Source: an uncultured Prochlorococcus sp. (GTDB lineage Bacteria; Cyanobacteriota; Cyanobacteriia; PCC-6307; Cyanobiaceae). Taken from it: DNA of 36,199 bases. Below the pieces are notes generated by a model. It did no database searches, was not told where the DNA came from, and worked only from the letters and a program-made list of their open reading frames with translations. Below are positions 17,728-27,524 of the stretch, piece after piece. A program made the translations under genes and the position numbers. Every line of letters begins with the position of its first letter. Position 1 is the first letter of the stretch. The stretch covers positions 1-36,199 of the forward strand of contig CACJUL010000011.1 of NCBI GenBank assembly GCA_902596585.1. The letters run 5' to 3'.

Positions 17728-19092
17728 TTATCCATACATAGTCACAAATTCCTCTGAGATTGTTGGGTGCAAAGCCATAGTAATATCAAAGTCTTTTTTT
17801 GTTATCCCTGCATTTAATGAAATTGATACCATTTGTATAATTTCAGACGATGTTTCTCCAAACATATGGCACCCTAGGACTTTGTCAGTTAACTTATGAA
17901 CTACAATCTTCAGCATACATTTTGATTTATTCTTTTTAAAGGTATTAGACATAGGGGTAAATTTGCATTTGAAAATTTTTATATTTTTTTCAGAGTAAGT
18001 CTCTTTAGCTTTTTTCTCACTTAAGCCCACTGTTGAAATTTCTGGAATAGTAAAAACGGCCTTAGGGATATATTCATAATTTACTCTTCTTTTTTGGTCA
18101 TTAAAAAAATTGTCCGAAAAAACTCTCCCTTGTTCTATTGCTACTGGAGTTAAGCCTGGTTTATTTATGATATCGCCAACTGCAAAAATATTTGCGTTGC
18201 TTGTTTGATTAAGTTCATCAACATCTAAATATTGGCCATCCATCTTAAGATTTAAAAAATCTAAATTTAAAGGCAAAAGATTTGGTTCTCTTCCTGTAGC
18301 AATAAGGATATTATTAGTTAGGAGTTTATTCCCAGAGTCTAGGTTAGATTCCAGATTTCCATTTACTCTGTTGATAGACTTTAATTGAGTATTAGAGATT
18401 ATATTGATTTCAGTAAAAGTAGGTGATTCCTCTAGGCATGAAGAAAGATCCTCATCAAAACCATTAAGTAAATGTTGGCCTCTAATTAATTGAGTTACTT
18501 CAGTACCTAAATTTCTGAAAATAGAAGCAAATTCACAAGCAATATATCCTCCTCCTACTATTAATATTGATTTAGGAAACTTCTCTAATTCAAAGATATC
18601 ATCACTAGTCCATGCCAAATCTACCCCAGGAATATTTAATTTCTTTGGTTTACCTCCAACTGAAATAAGAATTTTTTTTGAACTTATTTTATTTTTAATT
18701 TTCTTCGTTTTTGGACAAATAATTTCTAATTCATTCTGAGAAGTAAATCTTCCTAAGCCCTCAAAAACAGTTACATTCAATTTTTCTAAAGAATTTCTAT
18801 GCAAATTACTTAATCTAGAAACCTCCTCTCTAACATTCTTCAATAAAATATTTGATTCAAAATTAATACTTTCATTTTTCAATCCATATCCTTCAGAAGA
18901 ATCCATATTTTTTTTACTTTTAGCTGCATAAACCATCAATTTCTTTGGAACACATCCCCTTATCACACAAGTTCCTCCTATTTTATTTACTTCTATGATT
19001 GCGACTTTTGCTCCATAACTAGCCGCACGTTTGGCCGCCGCGAGTCCTCCAGATCCTGCGCCAACAACAATTAAATCAAATTCAAATTCCAA
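17728..19092 (-). CDS. gor: Glutathione reductase (NADPH)
   Basis: This flavoenzyme reduces oxidised glutathione with NADPH. The 454 residues contain the FAD motif GAGSGG (11-16), the redox disulfide Cys42 and Cys47 in GGTCVIRGCVPKK, a second Rossmann motif GGGYIACEFA followed by an Arg-containing stretch (QLIRGQ) consistent with NADPH use, a second FAD contact (FAVGDI), and the C-terminal active-site His442 and Glu447 in HPTISEEF. It is divergent from a glutathione S-transferase-like gene with 52 bp between starts, so a thiol-related regulatory unit is plausible. I see no anomalies. Confidence 0.95.
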   Translation of the reverse strand: MEFEFDLIVVGAGSGGLAAAKRAASYGAKVAIIEVNKIGGTCVIRGCVPKKLMVYAAKSKKNMDSSEGYGLKNESINFESNILLKNVREEVSRLSNLHRNSLEKLNVTVFEGLGRFTSQNELEIICPKTKKIKNKISSKKILISVGGKPKKLNIPGVDLAWTSDDIFELEKFPKSILIVGGGYIACEFASIFRNLGTEVTQLIRGQHLLNGFDEDLSSCLEESPTFTEINIISNTQLKSINRVNGNLESNLDSGNKLLTNNILIATGREPNLLPLNLDFLNLKMDGQYLDVDELNQTSNANIFAVGDIINKPGLTPVAIEQGRVFSDNFFNDQKRRVNYEYIPKAVFTIPEISTVGLSEKKAKETYSEKNIKIFKCKFTPMSNTFKKNKSKCMLKIVVHKLTDKVLGCHMFGETSSEIIQMVSISLNAGITKKDFDITMALHPTISEEFVTMYG

Positions 19093-19144
19093 GACTTTTT
19101 TTAATCAATTATTATAACGTTAGTTTATAGCTTTAATTCAAATA

Positions 19145-20377
19145 ATGAATGGTATTTTGACATGGAATGATTTAAATAAATTTAGAGTTGAGGATCTTGA
19201 TAGAGTTAATGGTATAAATAATTCTTACGCAAATTTAAGATTATTTGGTCATAGTGAAAATGATGTATTAGTTACCTTCTATAGGGATAGACATTCTTGG
19301 TGTCCTTACTGTCAGAAAATATGGTTATGGCTTGAATTCAAAAGAATTCCATACAGAGTCAAAAAAATAAATATGTTTTGCTACGGTCAAAAAGAAAGTT
19401 GGTTCCTTGAAAAAGTCAGATCGGGGAAATTACCTGCAATTGAATTTAAAGGGCAAGTTATAACTGAAAGTGACAATATCATAGCTTTTTTAGAAAATGA
19501 ATTTGGAGGACTTGGGTCTTTTATAACATCAAATCATCTTAGAGTAACTCGAGAATTAGAAAGAGAAATTTTCAGATCCTGGTGTAATTGGCTTTGTAGA
19601 GAAAGCTTTAATTTTTTGGATAACTCTTTGAGACAAAAAAGATTTAAAGAGTCTATTTCTAAATTTGATGAAATTTTGAGGAGATCAAAATCGGGGTTTA
19701 TTGATCCAGCATTAAGAGATTCGGGTAAAATAGAGCCTGGGATAGGAGATATAATTTTTATTCCTTATATGGAGAGAATGAATGCCTCTTTAATTTATTA
19801 TAAAGGGTTTAATTTAAGATCTAATTACCTCTATGTAGATAAATGGCTTACCCTTTTTGAAGAAACAAGTATTTATAGTGGTACTCAGGGAGATTTTCAT
19901 ACTCATTCTCATGATTTACCTCCGCAAATGGGCGGATGTTACAAAGAAATTAATGAAAAACAGATTGCTTTCTCCGAATCAATTGATTCTGGAAACGGTC
20001 TCGGAAATTATGAATTTAATAAAAATTATGATTCAAAATATTACGCAAAACTTGCTCTTGAAAGAGTAATTAAGCATAAAGAAAATTTACTAAAAGTAAA
20101 TCCTTACGACAAAGAATCCTTCGATGAATCATTAAGATCTGCATTAACATATATGATCACTGGTGAAGTAGTAATCCCTGAGAAAGTTTCAGGTAAATCT
20201 CTGAGATATCTAAAAAATAGAATCTCAGTTCCAAGAGATATGCCAATTTTTTCTGCAAGGTTATTAAGACAATCATTAAACAAAATTGAATTACAAAGTA
20301 AAGATAATGAAATTGACAAAATCCCCCTTAACCATAGATATGATCAAGATCCCAAAAATTTTATTTATAATAATTAG
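19145..20377 (+). CDS. Glutathione S-transferase-like protein with CPYC thioredoxin-fold domain
   Basis: The 410-residue protein has a glutaredoxin/GST-type thioredoxin fold at about residues 40-125. CPYC (53-56) follows YRDRHSW, and the glutathione-binding signature LPAIEF and [15 protein letters not shown] are visible. A helical GST-like C-terminal domain follows (about 130-250), then a charged extension of about 150 residues not found in standard GSTs. Plant and cyanobacterial relatives are poorly characterised; a deglutathionylating or conjugating activity is possible. Divergent placement next to glutathione reductase supports a thiol-redox role. The last four bases overlap the convergent dnaA stop. 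Confidence 0.85.
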   Translation: MNGILTWNDLNKFRVEDLDRVNGINNSYANLRLFGHSENDVLVTFYRDRHSWCPYCQKIWLWLEFKRIPYRVKKINMFCYGQKESWFLEKVRSGKLPAIEFKGQVITESDNIIAFLENEFGGLGSFITSNHLRVTRELEREIFRSWCNWLCRESFNFLDNSLRQKRFKESISKFDEILRRSKSGFIDPALRDSGKIEPGIGDIIFIPYMERMNASLIYYKGFNLRSNYLYVDKWLTLFEETSIYSGTQGDFHTHSHDLPPQMGGCYKEINEKQIAFSESIDSGNGLGNYEFNKNYDSKYYAKLALERVIKHKENLLKVNPYDKESFDESLRSALTYMITGEVVIPEKVSGKSLRYLKNRISVPRDMPIFSARLLRQSLNKIELQSKDNEIDKIPLNHRYDQDPKNFIYNN

Positions 20378-21768
20378 GAATTTTTTCTTGAATCTATTTG
20401 AAGTAAATCTCTTATTTTCTGTACTTGACTTGCAATATTAGGATCAATAGATAATTTTTTTTCAACTTGTTCAATCGCATACATAACTGTTGTATGATCT
20501 TTACCTCCAAACTCATCTCCAATTCTTGGCAAGCTTAGATCGGTTCCATGTCGCATAAGATACATACCTATTTGTCTAGCTTGACTAACTGGTTTTCTTC
20601 TACTTGAACTTGTCAATTCATCTGTAGAAACTTTGAAAAAATCTGATACTTTTTTAATAACTTGTTTTGGAGTAACAACTACTCCAACACTATTTGGATC
20701 AAGCATTGGGGCAATTGATTGAACTGTCATTGGCAAGCCTGTTATTGATGCGAATGCAACAGCTCTAGTAAATGCTCCTTCCAATTCTCTAATATTCGAA
20801 GTAAATCTTCCTGCTATAAATTGGATTAAATCTCTAGGAAGATTCATCTTCTCTTGTTCGGCCTTTTTTTGAAGAATTGCCGTCCTTGTCTCAAGGTCTG
20901 GAGGTTGAATATCTGCAGTCATACCCATTGAGAACCTAGAAATTAATCTCTCTTGAATTCCCGACAATTGATTAGGAGGTCTATCACTTGCTATAACTAT
21001 CTGACTACCTGATTCGTGAAGAGCATTAAAAGTATGAAAAAATTCTTCCTGAGTATATTCTTTCCCCTCTAAAAACTGTATATCGTCTATTAAAATCAAA
21101 TCTACATTTCTATATTTATCTCTAATAGCTGTCATGCCGTCCCTTCTGATGCCACTTATAACATCGTTAGTAAAAGTCTCTGTAGATACATACTTTACTT
21201 TTGCTTCTGGATCTATTTCTACTCGATAATGACCTATTGCCTGCATTAAATGAGTTTTACCAAGACCTACTCCACCACAAATAAATAATGGATTGAATTC
21301 TCTCCCAGGAGATTCTGCAACTGCTAAAGCCGCGGCATGAGCCAACCTACTATTTGGACCTACAACAAATCTTTTAAAGACGTAGCGTAAGTTTAAGCCG
21401 TTAGGATTTTTGGATCGATTTTTTGAAGAATTATCTTGGCTATTATTAGAAAATGATTTTTTTATGTAATTAACGTTCTGTTCATTCAAGTGCTCTGTAT
21501 TATTTAAATCGCTATTTGTATTTGTTTCAGATTTAAAAACAACTTTAACATCATGGCCACAAATTTCTTTTGCAGCCTTTTCTATAGTTTCACAATAATT
21601 CTTTCTTAACCAATCACTGGAAAATGTGTTTGGAGCCATTAAAGTTAAAAGGCCATTCTCAAAGCAATTAAATTTAGCAGGCCTTATCCATGTCTCAAAT
21701 GAGGGCTTACTTAAATTTTTCTGGAGTAATTTTTGAACTTCCGCCCAAATAGGATTTGTTGTTTGCAA
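20374..21768 (-). CDS. dnaA: Chromosomal replication initiator DnaA
   Basis: DnaA binds DnaA boxes and melts the origin. The 464-residue protein has domain I (1-80), a polar, Asn/Ser-rich linker domain II (about 80-122), and the AAA+ domain III with Walker A GGVGLGKT (165-172), Walker [10 protein letters not shown] and the sensor region. Domain IV has the box-binding [16 protein letters not shown]. Unlike the usual arrangement, dnaN is not beside it, and no cluster of DnaA boxes is visible in the 171-bp upstream region, so this is probably not the origin. A short inverted repeat lies just before the start codon. Confidence 0.97.
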   Translation of the reverse strand: MQTTNPIWAEVQKLLQKNLSKPSFETWIRPAKFNCFENGLLTLMAPNTFSSDWLRKNYCETIEKAAKEICGHDVKVVFKSETNTNSDLNNTEHLNEQNVNYIKKSFSNNSQDNSSKNRSKNPNGLNLRYVFKRFVVGPNSRLAHAAALAVAESPGREFNPLFICGGVGLGKTHLMQAIGHYRVEIDPEAKVKYVSTETFTNDVISGIRRDGMTAIRDKYRNVDLILIDDIQFLEGKEYTQEEFFHTFNALHESGSQIVIASDRPPNQLSGIQERLISRFSMGMTADIQPPDLETRTAILQKKAEQEKMNLPRDLIQFIAGRFTSNIRELEGAFTRAVAFASITGLPMTVQSIAPMLDPNSVGVVVTPKQVIKKVSDFFKVSTDELTSSSRRKPVSQARQIGMYLMRHGTDLSLPRIGDEFGGKDHTTVMYAIEQVEKKLSIDPNIASQVQKIRDLLQIDSRKNS

Positions 21769-21780
21769 AATTTTATTCTC

Positions 21781-21795
21781 TAGATTATTAATCTA
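21781..21795 (-). promoter_or_regulatory. Small inverted repeat in the dnaA leader
   Basis: TAGATT (21781-21786) and AATCTA (21790-21795) form a perfect 6-bp inverted repeat with a 3-base centre, 12 bases upstream of the dnaA ATG. In RNA it would be a small hairpin close to the ribosome site. Farther up, AGATCAC is repeated directly at 21823-21829 and 21831-21837. Any role in dnaA control is speculative. Confidence 0.35.
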
Positions 21796-21939
21796 ATGGG
21801 AATTTAATAATTAGCCATTATCAGATCACAAGATCACGACAAATTTAAAATTTTTTAACAAAGGACGATCCAATAAATTTATAGAAATGAATTTTATATT
21901 TTTTTAAATAATATAATTGTTGTATATCTCTCTAAAGAA

Positions 21940-22575
21940 TTGGATAAAGCATTACTCATTATCATGGCAAAATGGCACGGTTTTGGAAGATGCAAAACAA
22001 GATTAGCAAAAGATATAGGTAAAAGTAATTCTGCAAAAGTACAAAGTGTTATGACCAATCACACTATTTCGGTTGCTAAATCACTTCAAAGAAACAAATT
22101 ACTTGATATTTCTTTAGCCATATCTGGTTTAGGAGGAAAAAATTGTAGAAGATGGTCCGAAAAATTAGGTATAAAAAAATTCAATTTACAGGGTAAAGGA
22201 TGCTTAGGAGAAAAAATGAAGAGACAAATACTTATCAATAAAAAATTTTGTTTACAAAATAAAATAAAAAATATTATTTTTATTGGTACTGACCTTCCTG
22301 ATTTATGTCATCTAGATTTACTTAATACCATAAAATACCTTGAACAAAATGATCTAATTTTAGGACCATCAAATGATGGAGGGTATTGGCTTCTTGGGTT
22401 ATCAGAAAAAATTTTATCTACACATCTACATTTACCATTTATTGACATTAGTTGGAGTAAAGAAAATGTTCTTAAAAATACAATTGATAATTTTGCCTCT
22501 ACAAAATTAAAATATAAATTTTTAGATAAAAAAACTGATTTAGATACAATAATTGATATCGAAAATAGAAAGTAA
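21940..22575 (+). CDS. TIGR04282-type glycosyltransferase (DUF2064), putative arsenosugar biosynthesis
   Basis: The 211-residue protein matches the DUF2064/TIGR04282 family of nucleotidyl- or glycosyl-transferase-like enzymes. The conserved start reads ALLIIMAKWHGFGRCKTRLAKDIG, and later blocks are IIFIGTDLPDL and LGPSNDGGYWLLGL. The TTG at 21940 is taken as the start because the conserved beta strand begins two residues later; the only nearby ATG (21964) would cut into it. The family is usually paired with a TIGR04283 glycosyltransferase, and here that gene follows after 5 bp. The pair is associated with making arsenosugars from methylated arsenic. No arsM-like gene is in the window, so the arsenic link is by family only. 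Confidence 0.83.
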   Translation: MDKALLIIMAKWHGFGRCKTRLAKDIGKSNSAKVQSVMTNHTISVAKSLQRNKLLDISLAISGLGGKNCRRWSEKLGIKKFNLQGKGCLGEKMKRQILINKKFCLQNKIKNIIFIGTDLPDLCHLDLLNTIKYLEQNDLILGPSNDGGYWLLGLSEKILSTHLHLPFIDISWSKENVLKNTIDNFASTKLKYKFLDKKTDLDTIIDIENRK

Positions 22576-22580
22576 TCAAT

Positions 22581-23267
22581 ATGTCTAAAATCTCAATAAT
22601 CATTCCAACTATCAATGAAGCCAATAATTTACCCTTGTTGCTTTCAGACTTGTCGATCATTCAGAAAGAGGGGGAAATCCTTATTATTGACAGTGGTAGT
22701 GATGATAGAACTACCGAAATTGCTGGCATTCACGGGGCTAAAGTATATAAAGCCAAGGAGAGAAATAGAGGGTTGCAGTTAGATATTGGTGCCAAAAAGT
22801 CAAATGGAGAGTGGCTCATTTTTTTACATGCTGATACTCGATTAAATCACGATTGGCTTGTAAAAATAAAATCAGTTTTAAAGGGTAGCAAAAATCATAT
22901 TTATTTTTTTAAATTTAAAATTAATCATAAAAAAGTAATTTATAGAGTCCTAGAGATTCTTGTTAATTTTAGAAGCAAATATTTAAAACAACCATATGGA
23001 GACCAAGGTTTAATAATGCATAGATCTACTTATCTTAAAAACAATGGTTTTAGAAAGATTCCTTTAATGGAAGATGTAGATTTTTTACGGAGATTGAATA
23101 ATAAAAAAAATTTAAAACAATTAAATTTTCCTATTCTTATCAGTTCGAGGAAATGGGAAAGAACTAATGTTTTTCTGCAAGCAATTAAGAACTGGAACTA
23201 TAGAAGAAGATGGTTAAGAGGCGAATCGACAAAATCTTTATATATTGATTACTACAAAAATAATTAA
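22581..23267 (+). CDS. TIGR04283-type family 2 glycosyltransferase, putative arsenosugar biosynthesis
   Basis: The 228-residue protein is a GT-A fold family 2 glycosyltransferase. It shows ISIIIPTINEANNL at the N-terminus, ILIIDSGSDDRT, and the metal-binding DxD-like site in LIFLHADTRL. The C-terminal part contains QPYGDQGLIM and PLMEDVDFLRRL, characteristic of the TIGR04283 group. It lies 5 bp after the TIGR04282 partner, so the two are almost certainly one operon. The substrate is inferred from the family association only. Its final four bases overlap the stop of the convergent acetyltransferase gene. Confidence 0.85.
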   Translation: MSKISIIIPTINEANNLPLLLSDLSIIQKEGEILIIDSGSDDRTTEIAGIHGAKVYKAKERNRGLQLDIGAKKSNGEWLIFLHADTRLNHDWLVKIKSVLKGSKNHIYFFKFKINHKKVIYRVLEILVNFRSKYLKQPYGDQGLIMHRSTYLKNNGFRKIPLMEDVDFLRRLNNKKNLKQLNFPILISSRKWERTNVFLQAIKNWNYRRRWLRGESTKSLYIDYYKNN

Positions 23268-23794
23268 TTTGCATACCAAAAAGCACATTTAGAACCTTTT
23301 GGTTCTAGTATCCAACCTTGTCTTTTGTAAAATGCAACCACTTCCGCATCAGCAAAAAGTGTAACTTTTGAAATCCCAATATTTTTTAATTCTTTAAGTA
23401 CATACTTCATTAATTCTTTCCCTAATCCTAATCCTTGATAGACAGGATTAACAGCCACATCCCACACTGTTGCTTCTAAGATTCCATCGCCAGTACATCT
23501 TGCAAATCCAACAAGCCTGGGGAATTTATTATCATGACGCCATAATCCAACCACCAAAATACTAAAATCTAAAGCTCTTTTAACTCTTCTTATTGGTCTT
23601 CTGCTCCAACCAACAGTTTGCAAAAGTTGATCAAGCTCTATTAAATCCAATTCTTTATTTTTACTACATACAAAAATTTCTTCATTATTTTTTTGAGTGA
23701 ATTCATAAGAATTTAAACCATAGATATCAATTAGTGCATCTTTCGATATAATGTTAGATTTTTTTATTGATGATGCTTGGTTTCTAAAAATCAT
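23264..23794 (-). CDS. GNAT acetyltransferase related to plastid SNAT/NSI
   Basis: This 176-residue GCN5-related N-acetyltransferase has the acetyl-CoA loop QGLGLGK (120-126) preceded by EATVWDVAVNPVY, and TLFADAEVVAFYKRQGW near the C-terminus. The combination WSRRPIRRVKRALD, GFARCTGDG and WDVAVNP resembles the cyanobacterial and chloroplast acetyltransferases known as SNAT/NSI/GNAT2, which acetylate protein lysines, N-termini or arylalkylamines such as serotonin. The natural substrate here is unknown. The start codon overlaps the ABC transporter stop by one base (TAATG), so translational coupling is likely. Confidence 0.87.
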   Translation of the reverse strand: MIFRNQASSIKKSNIISKDALIDIYGLNSYEFTQKNNEEIFVCSKNKELDLIELDQLLQTVGWSRRPIRRVKRALDFSILVVGLWRHDNKFPRLVGFARCTGDGILEATVWDVAVNPVYQGLGLGKELMKYVLKELKNIGISKVTLFADAEVVAFYKRQGWILEPKGSKCAFWYAN

Positions 23795-25590
23795 TAAAAA
23801 TTTGCAAATCCTTTTTGTTGAAGTTCGGAGAGCTGAAAATATAAACCCTTTTTCAATCGCAATTCACTATGTGTTCCCTCTTCAATTAATGATCCCCCTT
23901 TTAAGACTAAAATCTTATCAGAACTTTCAATAGTTGCCAGTCTGTGAGCTATTACTAATGCAGTTCTTTTTTTTAGAATTCTTTCAAGATCTTTCTGCAA
24001 AGTAGCTTCTGTGGAAGGATCCATAAACGCTGTAGCTTCATCCATTATCAAAACAACAGGATTTCTAATCGCCACTCGTGCTACAGAAAGAAGTTGTCTT
24101 TCTCCTGAAGAGAGATTTCCCCCTCTTCCTCTAAGAAAAGTATTCAAACCCTCTGGTAATTTTCTTAGCAAATTATTTAATCCTAATTCTTTGCAAAGAT
24201 TTTCTAATTCAAGATTGTCTATATTTGAATTTAGTTTCAAATTATCTGCAACATTTCCACTGAAGATAAAGGTATCTTGTAAAACAACTCCCAACATATT
24301 TCTTAGGTTTGCGATTGGAATATCCTTTATATCAATATCATCGATTAAAATTTGACCTGATTGAGGTTCATACAATCTGCATAACAATCTAATAATGGTT
24401 GTTTTACCTGAACCAGTTGGTCCTACGAAAGCTACATGCTCTCCTGGATTAATCAAGAAAGATAAATCCCTCAAGATATATTCTCCTTCTTTATAGAAGA
24501 AACTAACATTCTTGAATTCAATTTTGCCATTAAATAGCTTATTAGCATTTTGAACATCTTTTAAAAAATATTTTGCAGAGATTGAGTCTTTTATCTGAAT
24601 TTCTTCATCCAATAATTCATTTATTCTCTCAACCGCAGTAAGACCACCTTGAATCTGAGTAAATCTTTCTGCAAGCTGTCTTAAAGGTTCAAAAAGTCTT
24701 TGGGAATATAAAATAAAAGTTGTTAATGTTCCTAAACCAATATTTCCAGAGGTTACAAGATACCCTCCCACAGCTAAAACTAAAGAAACTGCAGCAAGCG
24801 AAATCCACTCTATGAATGCTGAAATACTACTGTCATAAAATATCGTTCCATTTACTGCTTTCTTGTAAGCATCTCCAGTATTAGAAAATTTCTTACTATT
24901 AAAAGACTCTCTTCTAAACATCTGAACCACTTCTAAACCTTGAAGATTCTCTTGAAAATCAGAATTGAGCTGAGATAACTCTTCTCTTACTTGATAATTG
25001 GCCCTTCTGTAACGTTTTTGAAGCCATATAATAAAATAAGATACTGGGATTTGAGTTAAGAGCAATAAAATTGCCAGTCCTTGATCTATTGAAAGCATTG
25101 TCAATGAAATCACTATCAAGCTGACAAAATCAGCAATGACTCCAACTGCACCACTTCCAAAAACTTCTGCTAAAGCATCAACATCATTTGTTAATCTCGT
25201 TAATAGCTTCCCTACGGGCATTTTATCGTGATATTTAAGAGACAAAGATATCGCATGATCAAAAAGTTCTCGTCTTATCCTGGCTGTTAAACGTTGTCCA
25301 ACTGCTTGGATATTGTAAGTTTGATAGCCTTGCAAAACCAACCTAAACAGAACAGTCACAAATAAAGTTATGATTATTGTGTTTATTGACTGTCCAAAGA
25401 AAGTTTTACCAAGCCAAACATCTGTACTTTCGTTTTTTAAAATAGTAATAGCTTGACCTACTAATAATGGTTGTATCGCTCCTGCGAAAGATACAGGTAA
25501 CAAAATTATTAGTATTAAATATATTGTTTTTTTATCTCTAGTTAAATATTTACCTAATTTTTTAATCCTTCTGAAATCATTAAAAAACAT
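23794..25590 (-). CDS. ABC transporter, fused permease and ATP-binding protein (MdlB/MsbA-like)
   Basis: This 598-residue half-transporter has a six-helix exporter membrane domain (about 20-320) and an ATPase domain with Walker A GPTGSGKT (390-397), signature LSSGERQ and Walker B VVLIMDEAT. It probably works as a homodimer at the plasma membrane, exporting a lipid, peptide or drug-like compound; the substrate cannot be told. Its ATG ends one base before the hisG stop codon begins, and the acetyltransferase start overlaps its stop, so the three genes form a gapless unit. No accessory periplasmic gene is present. Confidence 0.92.
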   Translation of the reverse strand: MFFNDFRRIKKLGKYLTRDKKTIYLILIILLPVSFAGAIQPLLVGQAITILKNESTDVWLGKTFFGQSINTIIITLFVTVLFRLVLQGYQTYNIQAVGQRLTARIRRELFDHAISLSLKYHDKMPVGKLLTRLTNDVDALAEVFGSGAVGVIADFVSLIVISLTMLSIDQGLAILLLLTQIPVSYFIIWLQKRYRRANYQVREELSQLNSDFQENLQGLEVVQMFRRESFNSKKFSNTGDAYKKAVNGTIFYDSSISAFIEWISLAAVSLVLAVGGYLVTSGNIGLGTLTTFILYSQRLFEPLRQLAERFTQIQGGLTAVERINELLDEEIQIKDSISAKYFLKDVQNANKLFNGKIEFKNVSFFYKEGEYILRDLSFLINPGEHVAFVGPTGSGKTTIIRLLCRLYEPQSGQILIDDIDIKDIPIANLRNMLGVVLQDTFIFSGNVADNLKLNSNIDNLELENLCKELGLNNLLRKLPEGLNTFLRGRGGNLSSGERQLLSVARVAIRNPVVLIMDEATAFMDPSTEATLQKDLERILKKRTALVIAHRLATIESSDKILVLKGGSLIEEGTHSELRLKKGLYFQLSELQQKGFANF

Positions 25591-26241
25591 TTAACTAATC
25601 TTCTTAAGAGCATTCATTGATTCTATTGATAAAATAGTATCTCTGAGATGATTATCATCTAACCTCATAGATAAAGGATTTCCAATTAGTTTTGCAGTCG
25701 AATAAAAAAGATCGTCTATTTTAATTAATCCGTTCTCTTTAAGAGTCTTTCCAGTAGCAACCAAATCAACAATTGCCTCTGCCATGCCTGTAATTGGGCC
25801 AAGCTCGACTGATCCTGTTAAATGTACTATTTCAACAGGTATATTTAATTCATCAAAGTACAATCTTGCAGTTTTTGTGAATTTACTCGCTACTTTACAA
25901 TTTGCAGGCAGATCAGTTGGTTTTGAATAATTACTATTTTTCTTAACCGCCAATGACATATGACAGCCCCCAAATCCTAAATCTAGTAACTTTGCGACTT
26001 CTAATTCAGATTCGCACAGAACGTCAAAACCAACGATACCTAAATCAGCTTGTCCATAACTTACATAAACTGGAACATCCCCATTCCTAACCAATAAGGC
26101 TTTAGCCCGTTTACAATTCGATTCAAAGGTTAATGATCTATTATTTTCATTCAAAGCATCAGAGAAATCTAACCCAACTTTTTTAAAAATTGAAATTGAA
26201 TCCTCTAACAGAGCTCCTTTCGGTAAAGCTATAGTGATCAT
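25591..26241 (-). CDS. hisG: ATP phosphoribosyltransferase HisG (short form)
   Basis: HisG joins ATP and PRPP in the first, feedback-regulated step of histidine synthesis. At 216 residues this is the short form, lacking the C-terminal regulatory domain, and such enzymes need a HisZ partner, which must be encoded elsewhere. Visible motifs are [14 protein letters not shown] at the start, [14 protein letters not shown], and the PRPP-binding DLVATGKTL (159-167). hisI is also in the window, about 15 kb away on the other strand, so histidine genes are scattered. The start overlaps an upstream ATG of the longer gloB reading frame on the other strand. Confidence 0.95.
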   Translation of the reverse strand: MITIALPKGALLEDSISIFKKVGLDFSDALNENNRSLTFESNCKRAKALLVRNGDVPVYVSYGQADLGIVGFDVLCESELEVAKLLDLGFGGCHMSLAVKKNSNYSKPTDLPANCKVASKFTKTARLYFDELNIPVEIVHLTGSVELGPITGMAEAIVDLVATGKTLKENGLIKIDDLFYSTAKLIGNPLSMRLDDNHLRDTILSIESMNALKKIS

Positions 26242-26281
26242 AGAACAACTTCTTCCAAAGATTCTTCATTCTAATTTAACA

Positions 26282-27022
26282 ATGGAATTTAATAAAGCTC
26301 CAAACATAATAGGTCTGAGAGTTTTAAGAGACAATGTAATTTGGTTATGGGAAAAAAATAAATCAGTGGTAGTTATTGATCCATCTGTATATGAACCTGT
26401 AATAAGATATATAAATGAAAACAATTTTCACTTAGAAGCTATTCTTCAAACTCATCATCATTCAGATCATATTGGAGGTACGAAATATCTTATTAAAAAA
26501 TGGCCAAATGCAAATGTAATTGCTTCTGCTAAAGAAAAAAAGCGAATACCTTTTCAAAATATATCAGTGGAGGATGGAGAAACTTTGAATATCTTAGGTG
26601 AAGAAGTAAAAATAATTGAAGTATTAGGGCATACAAGCTCACATATTGCCTTTTTTTTGAATGGCAAAAATCCTATTCTTTTTATTGGTGATACATTATT
26701 TTCAGGAGGCTGTGGAAGAATTTTTGAAGGAACTTATAAACAAATGTACTCTTCTCTAGAAAGAATAAAGTCATTGCCAAAAAATACTCTAATTTATTGT
26801 GCTCATGAATACACCAAGGCAAATCTACAATGGGCATTAAATCTCAAACCTAGAGATCAAGATATAAAAAATAAACTTTTGGAAGTAGAAAAAAAACTTT
26901 CTCTTGATGAATTGACAATTCCATTTTTACTAGATGAAGAAATGAAAATAAACCTTTTCTTGAGAGCAAAAAATTTAGAAGAATTTACTTTTTTAAGAGC
27001 AAATAAAGATTTATGGGTTTAA
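26282..27022 (+). CDS. gloB: Hydroxyacylglutathione hydrolase (glyoxalase II)
   Basis: Glyoxalase II hydrolyses S-lactoylglutathione to lactate, finishing methylglyoxal detoxification. It is a metallo-beta-lactamase fold protein. The metal-binding HxHxDH is seen as [10 protein letters not shown] (His58, His60, Asp62, His63 from the chosen start), followed by GHTSSH, FIGDTLF and YCAHEYT, which supply the remaining ligands and substrate contacts. The frame is open from an ATG at 26234, but that would overlap the divergent hisG start. The ATG at 26282 gives 246 residues, close to family length, so I chose it. The glutathione link with the gor and GST-like genes is functional, not positional. Confidence 0.93.
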   Translation: MEFNKAPNIIGLRVLRDNVIWLWEKNKSVVVIDPSVYEPVIRYINENNFHLEAILQTHHHSDHIGGTKYLIKKWPNANVIASAKEKKRIPFQNISVEDGETLNILGEEVKIIEVLGHTSSHIAFFLNGKNPILFIGDTLFSGGCGRIFEGTYKQMYSSLERIKSLPKNTLIYCAHEYTKANLQWALNLKPRDQDIKNKLLEVEKKLSLDELTIPFLLDEEMKINLFLRAKNLEEFTFLRANKDLWV

Positions 27023-27046
27023 ATAAATAGGTAACGTATTAAACAA

Positions 27047-27439
27047 ATGTCCTCAAAGCAAGTAATCAAAACATCAAATGCTCCAGATCCAGTTGGACCT
27101 TATAATCAAGCAATTAAAGCTGGAGATTTTATTTATTGTTCTGGCCAAATTGCTATAGACCCAGCTTTAAATGAAATAACATGTTTGGGTGATATAGAGA
27201 AGGAAACTATTCAAGTTTTAAAAAATCTCGCAGCAGTTCTTAAAGCTGGCGGATCTAAAATAGAGGATGTAATAAAAACAACAATTTACTTAACCGACCT
27301 AAAGAATTTTCAAATTGTCAATAAAATATATAGTGATTTTTTTAATGTTGAGAATCCTCCAGCTAGAGCCTGTGTAGAAGTTTCATCTCTACCTAAAGGA
27401 GTTTTAGTTGAGATAGATTGTGTTGCATTTGTAGATTAA
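27047..27439 (+). CDS. ridA: RidA family reactive intermediate deaminase
   Basis: RidA proteins hydrolyse reactive enamine/imine products of PLP enzymes such as threonine dehydratase, protecting cells from 2-aminoacrylate. The 130-residue protein has GPYNQAIKAGDFIYCSGQI and the C-terminal signature with catalytic Arg107 in PPARACVEVSSLPKG and Glu122 in VEIDCVA. Both match the active-site pair of the archetypal RidA subfamily. It forms trimers in known members. It follows gloB after about 25 bp on the same strand and is probably co-transcribed. An inverted repeat lies about 30 bp after the stop. Confidence 0.94.
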   Translation: MSSKQVIKTSNAPDPVGPYNQAIKAGDFIYCSGQIAIDPALNEITCLGDIEKETIQVLKNLAAVLKAGGSKIEDVIKTTIYLTDLKNFQIVNKIYSDFFNVENPPARACVEVSSLPKGVLVEIDCVAFVD

Positions 27440-27471
27440 TTTCTAATTATTGAGAAATTTGAAATATGATC

Positions 27472-27490
27472 CAAATATGCACCATATTTG
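27472..27490. promoter_or_regulatory. Perfect 8-bp inverted repeat (operator-like) between ridA and the DUF3136-like gene
   Basis: CAAATATG (27472-27479) and CATATTTG (27483-27490) flank a CAC centre. It lies 34 bp upstream of the next start codon and about 30 bp after the ridA stop, and is followed by TATAGAT, a -10-like sequence. That placement suits an operator for the small downstream gene. A terminator for ridA is less likely because no T-run follows. Confidence 0.45.
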
Positions 27491-27524
27491 TATAGATTAT
27501 TAATTGGTTGTTCCACTTTAATCT

